64,000 nucleotides of DNA from assembly GCA_964432205.1 (NCBI GenBank), contig CAYSMK010000001.1:124001-188000 (forward strand), read 5' to 3'. Source of the DNA: Geomobilibacter sp964432205 (GTDB lineage: Bacteria > Desulfobacterota > Desulfuromonadia > Geobacterales > DSM-12255). The position numbers and the translations under genes are program-made. The notes under the pieces were generated by a model. That model was not told where the DNA came from. It made no database searches and saw nothing but the letters and a program-made list of their open reading frames with translations. Numbering within the stretch: position 1 is the stretch's first letter; every line of letters begins with the position of its first letter. Shown here piece by piece: positions 43,290 to 51,667 of this stretch.

Positions 43290-45007
43290 TTATCAGTCAA
43301 TTTCTCGGCAAGTTTCCGAGCCGGTTCTCGATAATAAGCATCGGGTTGGGCATTTTCCCAGGCTTTTCGGAAAAAAACTGCGGCATTTTGCGTATTTCCG
43401 ATAGAGAGCGCAAGTTGACCAGATCTATAGAGATAATGAGGCTCATGGGTTTTCTGATACAATTTCTCGTTCGTCTCGATGATGTCTGTTACAATTTTTT
43501 TTCTACTCTCTGACGACACTGCCTTGACGAGCATATTTTCTTCGATTCTATTAATTATTTTCAATAGTTCTTCATCTCCATCGGCTTTGTTGCCGATTTC
43601 TGACATCAGAATTCGTCGCACTTCATCTTGCGGCTTTCCAAGGATCTTCATTCCGATCAAATTTAAGCGAATCATTCTGTCAACATTTGCCTGATTATTT
43701 TGTTCCGCTGCGATTCTAAACTGTCTCTCAGCCTCATCGTAACGTCCGGCCTGTTTCAAAAGAATACCGTATTCGTTTCGAGCAACACCGAATTGCGGTG
43801 ATTTTGCAACGACATCTTCAACCATGGCAAGATTATTTCCCCAAAGCATGCCACGTTGAATGGTCACAATAGAAGCAATGACAATAATAATGCTGACAAC
43901 GGGTACAAACCAGTTCACTGCGTTCAATCGTGTCAGTAATCGGTGAAAAAGTTCGAGGGAACCTAACACTGCAAAGGCAGAAGGAATGTACAGATAGCGC
44001 TCTCCATACGGTGTCCAGGCAATGCTGATTGTGGCAACTATTAAAGCTGGAAGCGTGAACAATACAGCTGTTGCCAGTAAAATACCGGGAATACCCATGC
44101 TGCGAAACGTTACTATCAATACAAGCAAAAAGGTTATGCCTACAATTACATATAAAGGGTTGACTTCCACAATAGCTATATTAAGCGGAAGTGGCATGAA
44201 GGTTTTTTTTACATAGAAGCCAAAGGCCTCAAACGACCGCATGATTACATCATTTCCGCCTTCAATAATGAGCGAAAGTGCATTATCACCGCGCCGCTTT
44301 ACATAAACCAGCAAAAACAACAATGAAACAAAGCATGATGAAGTAACAATTGAAACGAGAATAAAACGAAGCCTCCAGGTCTTATGCTGGGCTACATTTT
44401 GAGAAACTACGGGCCAACAGATAGTCACTAGCAACGCTGCCGGGATTATCATAATAGCTGTCTCTTTAGTCAATATTCCTACAAGTGCGACTCCATATGC
44501 AAGAACAGCAAGGTAAGTCAACTGTTCCTCAAGGGACCAAATCAAACAATAGATGGCAAGGAGTACGAACATACCGGCAAACACATCAGTTCTGCCGGCT
44601 ACCCAGTTGACCGGTTCACTGTTAATGGGATGAAGTCCGAAGATAAGTGCGCCAAGGTAGGGCAGGCTCCTTATTTTTGATGATACGGGGAGGCGTGAGG
44701 CGATCAGGAATACCAGAAGCACATTAGCCAGGTGAACAATAATGTTCTCCAGATGCATGAACGTGGGGTCCAATCCCCACAAACGGAAATCAAGCCAATA
44801 TGATAGGGTAATAAGCGGGCGGTAGTAAAATCCTCCTCCCGGTGTAATTACATCCAGAAATGAAAGTGCGCTATTGGTCCCATAGTATTCAACAATGAAA
44901 GGATCATCGAAGTGGCTGAAGGGATGGCTGATTGACTGGAAGTAAACAGCTATAATGAAGAGTAGCGTTAGAGCGAGTTTCAGTTCTGGTCTTGTTGTAA
45001 ACTTCAT
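43286..45007 (-). CDS. Polytopic membrane protein with C-terminal TPR region
   Basis: A 573-residue protein with about ten membrane helices (residues 12-385) followed by a soluble TPR-like domain (GVARNEYGILLKQAGRYDEAERQFRIAAEQ region). The loop YYRPLITLSYWLDFRLWG with HLENIIVHLANVLLVF and GLHPINSEPVNWVAGRTDVF is the signature of the TMTC/PMT-like GT-C superfamily, which uses lipid-linked sugars. Its placement next to a UbiA-type lipid-sugar enzyme fits a GT-C transferase acting on the outer face of the inner membrane; this is inference. Confidence 0.82.
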   Translation of the reverse strand: MKFTTRPELKLALTLLFIIAVYFQSISHPFSHFDDPFIVEYYGTNSALSFLDVITPGGGFYYRPLITLSYWLDFRLWGLDPTFMHLENIIVHLANVLLVFLIASRLPVSSKIRSLPYLGALIFGLHPINSEPVNWVAGRTDVFAGMFVLLAIYCLIWSLEEQLTYLAVLAYGVALVGILTKETAIMIIPAALLVTICWPVVSQNVAQHKTWRLRFILVSIVTSSCFVSLLFLLVYVKRRGDNALSLIIEGGNDVIMRSFEAFGFYVKKTFMPLPLNIAIVEVNPLYVIVGITFLLVLIVTFRSMGIPGILLATAVLFTLPALIVATISIAWTPYGERYLYIPSAFAVLGSLELFHRLLTRLNAVNWFVPVVSIIIVIASIVTIQRGMLWGNNLAMVEDVVAKSPQFGVARNEYGILLKQAGRYDEAERQFRIAAEQNNQANVDRMIRLNLIGMKILGKPQDEVRRILMSEIGNKADGDEELLKIINRIEENMLVKAVSSESRKKIVTDIIETNEKLYQKTHEPHYLYRSGQLALSIGNTQNAAVFFRKAWENAQPDAYYREPARKLAEKLTDK

Positions 45008-45870
45008 GACCTCGACACAACGGACAGGAAGAAGGATTCCATGTCCTTTCGTTTCGGCTCAACAGCCTTGATTACGGCTTTTGACTCCAGTAGCTGTCTC
45101 ATAACGGCATCGAGCTCATCACGAGAAACATGTTTCTCCTCAGCCGATCCATCAGGACGACTGAAACGGATGACATACCCTATTACCCCCTTTTCGAGAA
45201 TATTGTCAACACTGTCAACCGCTTCGAGAACTCCCTTGGAGATAACCCCGACACGGTCGCAAACAGCCTCCACATCCGCCGTAATATGAGTACTAAAAAA
45301 AACCGTTTTCCCGCGCTGCTTGAGATCGCGTATTATATCTTTTACCAAAGCCCGACCAATCGGATCAAGACCACTCATCGGCTCATCCAGAATGTACATG
45401 TCCGGGTCATGCACCAAGGCTTGCGCAAGTCCAAGCCGTTGCACCATCCCCTTACTATAACCATTAATTGGCCTGTCCGCCGCCCCGGTAAGATCCAGCA
45501 GGTCTAATACGCGCTCCGACTCTTTCTGAACTGATCTCCGATCCATCCCATACGTGGAGCCAACAAAAGCGAGGTATTCTCTGGCAGTCATAAAATTAAA
45601 AAAAGATGGATTTTCCGGCAGATAGCCCAACTTGCACCGAGACAACGGTTCTGATGCCGGAGCACCAAAAAGCATTACCATTCCAGCTGTTGGCCGAATT
45701 AACCCTATGATTGACTTGATGGTAGTGCTCTTTCCAGCCCCATTGGGACCAAGAAATCCAAAAACCTCGCCGGCTGCAACCTCCAGATCAAGTCCAACTA
45801 ACGCGGTTACTCTTTGGAATTTTACACCACCGTACGTCTTGCTCAACCCCTTAATCAAAAGCGCACTCAC
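45004..45870 (-). CDS. ABC transporter ATP-binding protein
   Basis: A 288-residue ATPase: Walker A GPNGAGKST, signature YSKGMVQRLGLAQAL, Walker B MYILDEPMSGLDP, and the switch His in FFSTHITADVEAV. The class is that of drug or lipid exporters with ABC-2 permeases, and the partner permease is the gene at 46715-47518. Genes like this follow pilA in Geobacter and have been linked to surface features, from memory. It overlaps the polytopic TPR gene start by 4 nt. Confidence 0.92.
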   Translation of the reverse strand: MSALLIKGLSKTYGGVKFQRVTALVGLDLEVAAGEVFGFLGPNGAGKSTTIKSIIGLIRPTAGMVMLFGAPASEPLSRCKLGYLPENPSFFNFMTAREYLAFVGSTYGMDRRSVQKESERVLDLLDLTGAADRPINGYSKGMVQRLGLAQALVHDPDMYILDEPMSGLDPIGRALVKDIIRDLKQRGKTVFFSTHITADVEAVCDRVGVISKGVLEAVDSVDNILEKGVIGYVIRFSRPDGSAEEKHVSRDELDAVMRQLLESKAVIKAVEPKRKDMESFFLSVVSRS

Positions 45871-45872
45871 TA

Positions 45873-46718
45873 TTAATGTCTCCCAAATGCAAATTTACTG
45901 GTTGTTCGAACGGTGCCGAGACTATCCAGATAAAATTGGCCTCCGTATGGGTCTTCGGGCAATTGCGTCAAGAAACGATGTTCAAGAAGTTCCTCAAGCC
46001 GCTCTGGAAGACGACCGTTCAGGTCCTTGAACTGATTCACGGCAGCCTGAATAGTTGAAACAGCCAGTAAAGCTGTCCTACGCAAACGATACAGTTTTCG
46101 CGTTTGATCATCCTTGGCACCCTTCTCCATCATCTCAAGAAATTTGATGCCAAGGTCACTCTTATTGGACTCAAAAAAATATCGAGCCGCCAGGTTTGTC
46201 AGCAGAGGGTCGCCGGAAATTTCGGCAGCCTTCTTCATATAATGTGCAGCCTCCTCATTTTGCTTCAGAAAATATGCGGAGTTAAACCCGGCATAAAAAG
46301 GAAGGGTATAGTCCCATGTCCGATATTTCATACCATAATCGAGCATGAGATTAACTTCCTTCGCCCGACCGACTTCCCAGGTAAATGCCGCCTGAACAAA
46401 ATAGTAGGCGTCATTGTTGTAGGGATCGAGTTTAACGGCGGTCTGGAGGGTTTTGTACATATTGAGATATTCGGCTGGGATGACGATCTTGTTAGCGTTG
46501 AGTTTATCAACTAAAGTACCAAAATAGACAAGAACCTTAACAACTGTGGCATGTGCTGTGAGAAGCTTTTGGTCACCGACTGTGAGCCGAAGCACCTCCG
46601 CACTGGGTACGTATCCCAACTTGACGGCAACCGGCCTGTTCCTCAGATACGAAGCGAAAGGCACTATAAAATACATATAAACAGCAATTAACAGCACAAA
46701 AAGAAGGCGATTGATCAC
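45873..46718 (-). CDS. Membrane-anchored TPR-like protein with pseudopilin-like tail
   Basis: A 281-residue protein with an N-terminal membrane helix (residues about 3-20), helical repeats in the middle (VKLDPYNNDAYYFVQAAFTW, PFYAGFNSAYFLKQNEEAAH) and a C-terminal block (about 225-281) with LNGRLPERLEELLEHRFL and PEDPYGGQFYLDSLGTV. That last block resembles the C-terminus of GspG-type pseudopilins. It lies between the ABC ATPase and permease genes, so it is probably an accessory of that transporter; function is unknown. Confidence 0.7.
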   Translation of the reverse strand: MINRLLFVLLIAVYMYFIVPFASYLRNRPVAVKLGYVPSAEVLRLTVGDQKLLTAHATVVKVLVYFGTLVDKLNANKIVIPAEYLNMYKTLQTAVKLDPYNNDAYYFVQAAFTWEVGRAKEVNLMLDYGMKYRTWDYTLPFYAGFNSAYFLKQNEEAAHYMKKAAEISGDPLLTNLAARYFFESNKSDLGIKFLEMMEKGAKDDQTRKLYRLRRTALLAVSTIQAAVNQFKDLNGRLPERLEELLEHRFLTQLPEDPYGGQFYLDSLGTVRTTSKFAFGRH

Positions 46719-47518
46719 GCCAGCTCCCTCCTGTTAAATGCCCACACTGCAATCATCAAAACAATGCTCGTATAAATCATAAAGTAAGTGCCGGTAAACA
46801 CAAGACCTTTGATTGAGAGTGGAAGTGCGTATACAGCCTGAACCTTGAAATCAAATGCAGAGAAATTAGGTAGACAGTAATATATGGAAACTACCGCCCT
46901 TCGGGTTAGTACTGATAGGTCCTTGCCAGAGTTGCTGATAATATATTCATACACTTCCTGCGAGGCGCTACCGCAAAAGTAAATAACCAGTGTGGCGACA
47001 AATGGCAGATAAAATGAGGTACCAAGTGAAGAGAAGAGCAATGCGACTGCAGCGACGAGTACATACTTCAGCCCATCCGAAAGTATTGCCACCCAGATAT
47101 GAAGCCAGCGAACAGGAATATCCGAGGGATATTGTGCCGATACCAACGCTATGTCTGCCGTGGCTACAAGTCCCAGCATAATACATCCGACCATAATGAA
47201 CACAACAATGCCGGCAAACTTGCCCAACATGTAACTGGTGCGGGAAACCGGGAGCCCAAGAAGCGATGCCAGATACCGGCGGTCAAGATCTCGCCAGACA
47301 GAGGACGAGCCAAGAATAACGGTCAATATCAGGAGAAAGAGGGATATTGCAGAGAGCGATAACGTTACTGAAAGTTCTTGCACCTGACGCATGGAGAAAA
47401 CACTGAGTGCCGGAACAATTAGAAAAATGACAAGGGAAGTTGCCAGCAGAAGTTGAAGCAGTCTATCTCGAATGAAACCCTTAAGTGTTACCTCAAATAT
47501 CGCACGAAAATTTTTCAC
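46715..47518 (-). CDS. ABC-2 type transporter permease
   Basis: A 267-residue membrane protein with six predicted helices; the segment SVWRDLDRRYLASLLGLPVS is the typical cytoplasmic coupling region of ABC-2 permeases. The GTG at 47518, with GGAG 10 nt upstream, is preferred to an ATG at 47632 that would run through the pilin-operon terminator. Its partner ATPase is at 45004-45870. Confidence 0.85.
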   Translation of the reverse strand: MKNFRAIFEVTLKGFIRDRLLQLLLATSLVIFLIVPALSVFSMRQVQELSVTLSLSAISLFLLILTVILGSSSVWRDLDRRYLASLLGLPVSRTSYMLGKFAGIVVFIMVGCIMLGLVATADIALVSAQYPSDIPVRWLHIWVAILSDGLKYVLVAAVALLFSSLGTSFYLPFVATLVIYFCGSASQEVYEYIISNSGKDLSVLTRRAVVSIYYCLPNFSAFDFKVQAVYALPLSIKGLVFTGTYFMIYTSIVLMIAVWAFNRRELA

Positions 47519-47536
47519 ACAGCAATTCTCCGTTCT

Positions 47537-47572
47537 AAAAAAACGGGATGTGCCGAGTACGGCGCATCCCGT
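47537..47572 (-). terminator. Terminator after the pilin pair
   Basis: ACGGGATGcGCCG-TACT-CGGCaCATCCCGT read leftward, with one mismatched pair, followed by six T. It separates the pilA transcript from the ABC transporter genes. Confidence 0.9.
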
Positions 47573-47601
47573 GATCAAGGTATGAAAGGGAAGATAAATT
47601 T

Positions 47602-47988
47602 CTATTTCGAAGCTGTCCAGCCTGCGCCCCATGCTATTGAGGTATTCGCATCAGCAGGTGAGTTTGGAGGCGCTTGAGGTGAAGCTTGATTTGCATTTAG
47701 AAATCTATAAATATTTGTCTCTGTTGAAGTAGTTGCATAGGTAAACGTACCGGTCGAGTGGGCGGTCCCCAAGGAATATGCCACACCGGTAGTCTCCACT
47801 CCCCAAGCGATTTTAACATTGGCAGAAGGCTTTACTATAAGGTTTGGAAGAGCGTTTGTACCCCCTGTAAGAGTTACACTTCCATCAGCTGCGGTAGTGA
47901 GCCAACTTGCTGCTGCTGCTGCTGCAAAACAATTCGCCGAAACACCTAAGGTGAGGACTGCAACGAGTAAAAATACCATTTTTTTCAT
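47602..47988 (-). CDS. PilA-C-like secreted protein downstream of the short pilin
   Basis: A 128-residue protein with a Sec signal peptide (MKKMVFLLVAVLTLGVSANCFA, cleaved near residue 22) and a Gly/Ser/Thr/Ala-rich beta domain. In Geobacter sulfurreducens the gene after the short pilA encodes PilA-C, which supplies the globular part missing from PilA-N; a PilA-N/PilA-C filament has been described by cryo-EM. Gene order and size fit that. The N-terminus here looks like a true signal peptide, not a prepilin leader. It starts 26 nt after the pilin stop. Confidence 0.8.
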   Translation of the reverse strand: MKKMVFLLVAVLTLGVSANCFAAAAAASWLTTAADGSVTLTGGTNALPNLIVKPSANVKIAWGVETTGVAYSLGTAHSTGTFTYATTSTETNIYRFLNANQASPQAPPNSPADANTSIAWGAGWTASK

Positions 47989-48014
47989 AATATTACCCCT
48001 TTCTTAAAAAGTGA

Positions 48015-48224
48015 CTAGTACGGATATTTCTGGTTGTCAGCAAAATATGATTCCAAACTGGTCTTGGTATTCTTCAGGTCGCTCGTTGCCGCACTGTTGT
48101 ATGCCTTTGCGCGGTACGAAGAGAACTGCGGGATGGCGATAGCCGCCAGGATGCCGATAATCGCAACGACGATCAGCAGCTCAATGAGGGTGAAACCTTT
48201 TTTGCTTCTGAGTTTAGCTAACAT
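48015..48224 (-). CDS. pilA: Short type IV pilin (PilA-N), aromatic-rich
   Basis: A 69-residue prepilin: leader MLAKLRSKKG, cleavage before Phe, and the hydrophobic helix FTLIELLIVVAIIGILAAIA with the conserved Glu5. The mature 59 residues end right after the helix, as in Geobacter. Aromatics are F1, F24, Y27, Y32, Y50, F51, Y57 and Y59. The longer frame to 48296 is excluded by AAAGGAG 8 nt before the ATG at 48224 and by the sigma-54 site upstream. It is the monomer of nanofibres linked to attachment and extracellular electron transfer. Confidence 0.96.
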   Translation of the reverse strand: MLAKLRSKKGFTLIELLIVVAIIGILAAIAIPQFSSYRAKAYNSAATSDLKNTKTSLESYFADNQKYPY

Positions 48225-48290
48225 ATGTTTCTCCTTTCGCGTGTTTTTCCAACGGTCTGGTTGGTGTGTATGTTTGATGTATCTCCTAAT

Positions 48291-48308
48291 AAGCAATCAA
48301 CGGGCCAA
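48291..48308 (-). promoter_or_regulatory. Sigma-54 promoter of pilA
   Basis: Read leftward, TTGGCCCGTTGATTGCTT matches YTGGCACGNNNNTTGCW at all but one position of the -24 block, with GG and GC exactly 10 nt apart. It lies 67 nt before the pilA ATG. Geobacter pilA is known to depend on sigma-54 and PilR. Confidence 0.87.
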
Positions 48309-48394
48309 CTACCTCCATTTGTTAACCATACGATTTGACATGTATTTTGGTGTCGGTGCACAACAAAAAAACTTTAGAGCTTTTTCACCTGCGA

Positions 48395-48437
48395 CAAAAA
48401 AAGGCCCATTGTGACAAAAATTGTCAACAATGGGCCT
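48395..48437 (-). terminator. Long hairpin terminator after the SPOR-domain gene
   Basis: AGGCCCATTGT and ACAATGGGCCT form an 11-bp perfect stem, capped by a second GACAA/TTGTC stem; leftward it is followed by seven T. It separates argS-SPOR transcription from the pilA promoter and could act in both directions. Confidence 0.9.
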
Positions 48438-48480
48438 CTTTTGGGCGGGTCTTGCAGCACGTCAGACTACAAACGAACCG

Positions 48481-49176
48481 TCATTCCTTTTCCTTAACCA
48501 CCACGGCACCGGACTTGAGCCTGGCCGCCATCTCGTCGGCCTCTGGACGGGTCAGATGCCTCCCCACCCTCACCCTGAACCAGGTACCCTTCCCTTCCAC
48601 CTTCGACTCGCTTGCCGTGGCAGCATACCCTTTGGCAACCAGACGGGCCACAAGCTCATCGGCCTCTTTACGCTCCTTGGTGGAAGCTACCTGTACCGTG
48701 AACGTGTCATCCCCTGTCGCGGACGAAGGTTTCGGTTTTGCCTGGGGTAACGCTTGCTCCGGTTGTCTCTTCACCGGTTGCGGAGCGGGCGGCGGCGGTG
48801 CGGGAGAGCTCTTTGCCGCCGCCGGTGCCTCCTGCCCCTTCTGCGGATTCAGGCCGCTGCCGATGATCGACTTGTTCCCTTTCTGCAAGGTCTCGTAAAA
48901 AGAGAGCGGAACCTCCTGGCCAGTGCTGGCGGGAGGAGTCGCTGGCTGCTGCGGTTGGACAGCGGCCTGCTGCCCCGGGGCCACCGGAACAGTTGTCCCT
49001 ACCTTGGACTGAGCTGTGGCCAGGGCGGAAGGCCGGTACAGGTACCAGGCCGTGAGAAACCCGATGCCATAGGCCAGCCCGAGGATGAGCAGGAACGTTG
49101 CCACATACCGCCCCACCGGCTGCCGTTTAGGACGGTTCCGAGGGGACTGTCGTTGCTCGCTGTAATCGATAACCAT
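48481..49176 (-). CDS. SPOR-domain membrane protein
   Basis: A 231-residue inner-membrane protein: short cytoplasmic N-terminus, one membrane helix (about 22-44, YVATFLLILGLAYGIGFLTA), a Pro/Ala/Gln-rich periplasmic linker and a C-terminal SPOR domain (about 155-231, TFTVQVASTKERKEADELVA). SPOR domains bind denuded septal peptidoglycan, so it is likely a division-site protein. The ATG at 49176 is preferred over 49263. It follows argS by about 127 nt. Confidence 0.88.
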   Translation of the reverse strand: MVIDYSEQRQSPRNRPKRQPVGRYVATFLLILGLAYGIGFLTAWYLYRPSALATAQSKVGTTVPVAPGQQAAVQPQQPATPPASTGQEVPLSFYETLQKGNKSIIGSGLNPQKGQEAPAAAKSSPAPPPPAPQPVKRQPEQALPQAKPKPSSATGDDTFTVQVASTKERKEADELVARLVAKGYAATASESKVEGKGTWFRVRVGRHLTRPEADEMAARLKSGAVVVKEKE

Positions 49177-49303
49177 AGAATTGATCGCAGTTTCCGGTAA
49201 AGCTTTTGAGCACCGGGAGCCTGGTAGCTGAAAACAGTCCCGTTGCCTGAAACTGTAACCCAATTTTGCGCAAAGAAAACCGTATGCCGCTAAGAAATTT
49301 TCA

Positions 49304-50983
49304 CTACATCTTTTCCGGTGCCGAGATCCCCAACAGGGTAAGGGCGTTACGGATGGTCAGGGCCACGCATTTGAGCAGGAACAGCCTGGCCGTAGTCAGT
49401 GCCTGATCGTCGCTGATCACACGATGCCTGGTATAAAAGCCATGCAGCAGGCTCGCCAGTTCGGTCAGGTAGAAGGTGATCCGGTGCGGTTCAAAAGCCT
49501 GCGCACTGCCGAGCACCACCTCCGGGAACGAGGCGAGGCTCCTGATGACCGCCAGTTCCTCAGCGGTGTCGAGGAGTCCCAGGTCAACGGCCGAGAAGTC
49601 GGGGACCACGCCACGTTCGGCGGCAGCGGCAAAGATGCCGTGAATCCGGGCGTGGGCGTACTGGACATAATAGACCGGGTTGTCGGACGACTGCTGCTTG
49701 GCCAGATCGATATCAAAGACCAGCTGTGAGTCCGGTCGGCGCATCACGAAGAAAAAGCGGGTGGCGTCGCGCCCGACCTCGTCGATCAGGTCCCGCAGGG
49801 TGACATAGCTGCCGGCCCGCTTGGATATCTTCACCTCTTCGCCGCCACGCATGACGGTCACCATCTGGTGCAGCACGTATTCCGGCCATCCTTGCGGGAC
49901 CCCGGCATTGAGCGCCTGCAGACCGGCCCGTACCCGGGTAATGGTGCTGTGGTGGTCGGCACCCTGCTCGTTGATGACCCGGGTGTAGCCCCGTTCCCAT
50001 TTGTGCAGGTGGTAGGCGACATCGGGAACGAAATAGGTATACCCACCGTCAGCCTTGCGCATGACCCGGTCCTTGTCGTCGCCAAAGTCGGTGGTGCGCA
50101 GCCAGAGCGCTCCCCCCTCCTCATAGGTATGGCCGTTTTCTACCAGACGCCGGACCACGTCGTCCACCCGGCCATCGGCATAGAGGCTCGACTCCAGCGA
50201 GTAGACGTCGAAGTGAACATCGAACGCCGTCAGGTCCTGGTCCTGCTCCCGGCGTAGATAGGCAACCGCGAAGCGGCGGATGGCATCCAGATCGTGTGGG
50301 TCCCCGGCAGCGGTCACATGCTGGTCGTCGGCGTCAATCGTCGCCCCGGCCAGATAGGCGTTGGCCACATCCTTGATGTACTCACCCTGGTAGCCGTCGG
50401 TCGGCCAGCGCGGGTCCTCGGGCTCGATGCCGAGGCAGCGGGCCTGTACCGAAAGGGCCAGGTTTGCGATCTGCTGGCCGGCGTCATTGTAATAGAACTC
50501 CCGGGTGACGTCCCAGCCGGTAGCCGCCAGCAGGCGGCAGACCGTATCGCCGATGGCGGCGCCGCGACCGTGACCGATGTGCAGCGGACCGGTCGGATTG
50601 GCGCTGACGAACTCAACCTGCACCTTTCTCCCGGCACCGACGGAACTCTTCCCGTACTCGGCACCGGCTCTGTCGATAGACAGCAGTGTCTGCTGCCAGG
50701 CCTCATTCTTCAGAACGAAGTTGATGAACCCCGGACCGGCGATATCGATACGGGCGAAAAAAACATCGGCCCGCAACTCGCCCACCAGTGCCTCGGCAAC
50801 GTTGCGGGGCGCCTTGCGTTCGGCCTTGGCGAGAACCATGGCCACATTGGTGGCAAAGTCTCCGTGCTCGGCATTCGCCGGTTCCTCGACCACGAAAACC
50901 GGGAACTGACCCGAGGAAAGGGTTGCCGCTGTATAGCAGCGCTCCAGGGCTGCTTTGATCTTTGTCCGTATAGTCTCGCGCAT
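49304..50983 (-). CDS. argS: Arginine-tRNA ligase
   Basis: A 559-residue class I enzyme: the N-terminal additional domain, HIGH-like signature SANPTGPLHIGHGRGAAIGD, a KMSKS-equivalent in GGEEVKISKRAGSYVTL, and a C-terminal DALR anticodon domain. The frame extends upstream to 51139 over a Cys-rich small gene; the canonical MRETIRTKIKAAL start is the ATG at 50983. Confidence 0.97.
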   Translation of the reverse strand: MRETIRTKIKAALERCYTAATLSSGQFPVFVVEEPANAEHGDFATNVAMVLAKAERKAPRNVAEALVGELRADVFFARIDIAGPGFINFVLKNEAWQQTLLSIDRAGAEYGKSSVGAGRKVQVEFVSANPTGPLHIGHGRGAAIGDTVCRLLAATGWDVTREFYYNDAGQQIANLALSVQARCLGIEPEDPRWPTDGYQGEYIKDVANAYLAGATIDADDQHVTAAGDPHDLDAIRRFAVAYLRREQDQDLTAFDVHFDVYSLESSLYADGRVDDVVRRLVENGHTYEEGGALWLRTTDFGDDKDRVMRKADGGYTYFVPDVAYHLHKWERGYTRVINEQGADHHSTITRVRAGLQALNAGVPQGWPEYVLHQMVTVMRGGEEVKISKRAGSYVTLRDLIDEVGRDATRFFFVMRRPDSQLVFDIDLAKQQSSDNPVYYVQYAHARIHGIFAAAAERGVVPDFSAVDLGLLDTAEELAVIRSLASFPEVVLGSAQAFEPHRITFYLTELASLLHGFYTRHRVISDDQALTTARLFLLKCVALTIRNALTLLGISAPEKM

Positions 50984-50993
50984 CGACTCTTTG

Positions 50994-51155
50994 CTACTCC
51001 TTTTCCGGGGCGTTGTCACCTTCCGTCGTGGAAGGCTGTTCCTTGATGGAAATATCCCGCGTGAAATCGGGACACCGGGCGCCACCGTCGCTAACGCAAA
51101 AACGCTTGGCACAGGTTTCGCGCCAAGCGCAGATGACACAACTCTGCCGTGACAT
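50994..51155 (-). CDS. Cys-rich 53-residue protein, function unknown
   Basis: A small ORF with Cys at 6, 9, 15, 20 and 28 (CVICAWRETCAKRFC, then GGARCPD) and a polar acidic tail. The pattern could bind a metal or iron-sulfur cluster. The ATG at 51155 has AGGAG 7 nt upstream. It ends 10 nt before argS, in a different frame from the apparent argS extension. I recall similar small proteins in Geobacter but no function. Confidence 0.72.
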   Translation of the reverse strand: MSRQSCVICAWRETCAKRFCVSDGGARCPDFTRDISIKEQPSTTEGDNAPEKE

Positions 51156-51181
51156 GGGTGACTCCTAGAACGCGGAGGTGG

Positions 51182-51328
51182 GGCATGGAGGCCCGTTTCC
51201 GCTCGAACTCCCGCGATTTGGCCTTTTATGGGTATTCAATGTCTGTGGCTGACCCCACACGGACGATGCGGGTGTTGCCCGCCGGCCGCGGGAATCGCGT
51301 CCGTTTCGCTCCACCGGGCCTCCATGCC
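51182..51328 (-). ncRNA. Candidate structured RNA, rod-shaped (6S-like?)
   Basis: A perfect 14-bp terminal stem (GGCATGGAGGCCCG at 51182-51195 with its complement at 51315-51328) encloses a symmetric internal loop of about 16 and 15 nt, then a 7-bp stem CGCGATT/AATCGCG and an apical region with smaller hairpins (GCGGG-TGTT-GCCCGC type and GTCTGTGG/CCACACGGAC). A closed rod with a large central bubble, placed between ftsB and a small gene, resembles 6S RNA, but I cannot match the conserved bubble residues. Strand is chosen from the neighbours and is uncertain. Confidence 0.45.
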
Positions 51329-51350
51329 TCACGGATCCGGGATGATCTCC

Positions 51351-51650
51351 CTACCGCTTAAGCTCCTCGGGTTTGGTCTGCGAAGGAAACTGGTAGATGA
51401 TCTCGTTCTGCCGGACCAGACCGAAATCCCGACGGGCGATACTTTCCAGGTAACGGCGATCGTTTTTCAGGGCATCGATCTCGCGCACCAGTCGCAGATT
51501 GTCCGTGCGGATGGTATCCACCCGGTGCTGGATCTCCTTTTTCTCCCGATTCAGGTGGTAGATGCGCAGGAGCCCCCGTTCACCGAACACGGTGAAGTAG
51601 AGGATAAAGGTGATGCAGGCGGCAGGGATGAAGTAGAGCCTCTTCCGCAT
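51351..51650 (-). CDS. ftsB: Cell-division protein FtsB / septum formation initiator
   Basis: A 99-residue single-pass protein: N-terminal membrane helix (about 5-23) followed by a coiled coil (EKKEIQHRVDTIRTDNLRLV) and the conserved C-terminal block RDFGLVRQNEIIYQF. It is a divisome bridge with FtsL and FtsQ. The frame lies 17 nt downstream of the decarboxylase stop, on the same strand. Confidence 0.9.
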   Translation of the reverse strand: MRKRLYFIPAACITFILYFTVFGERGLLRIYHLNREKKEIQHRVDTIRTDNLRLVREIDALKNDRRYLESIARRDFGLVRQNEIIYQFPSQTKPEELKR

Positions 51651-51667
51651 GGATCCTCCCGACGGAC

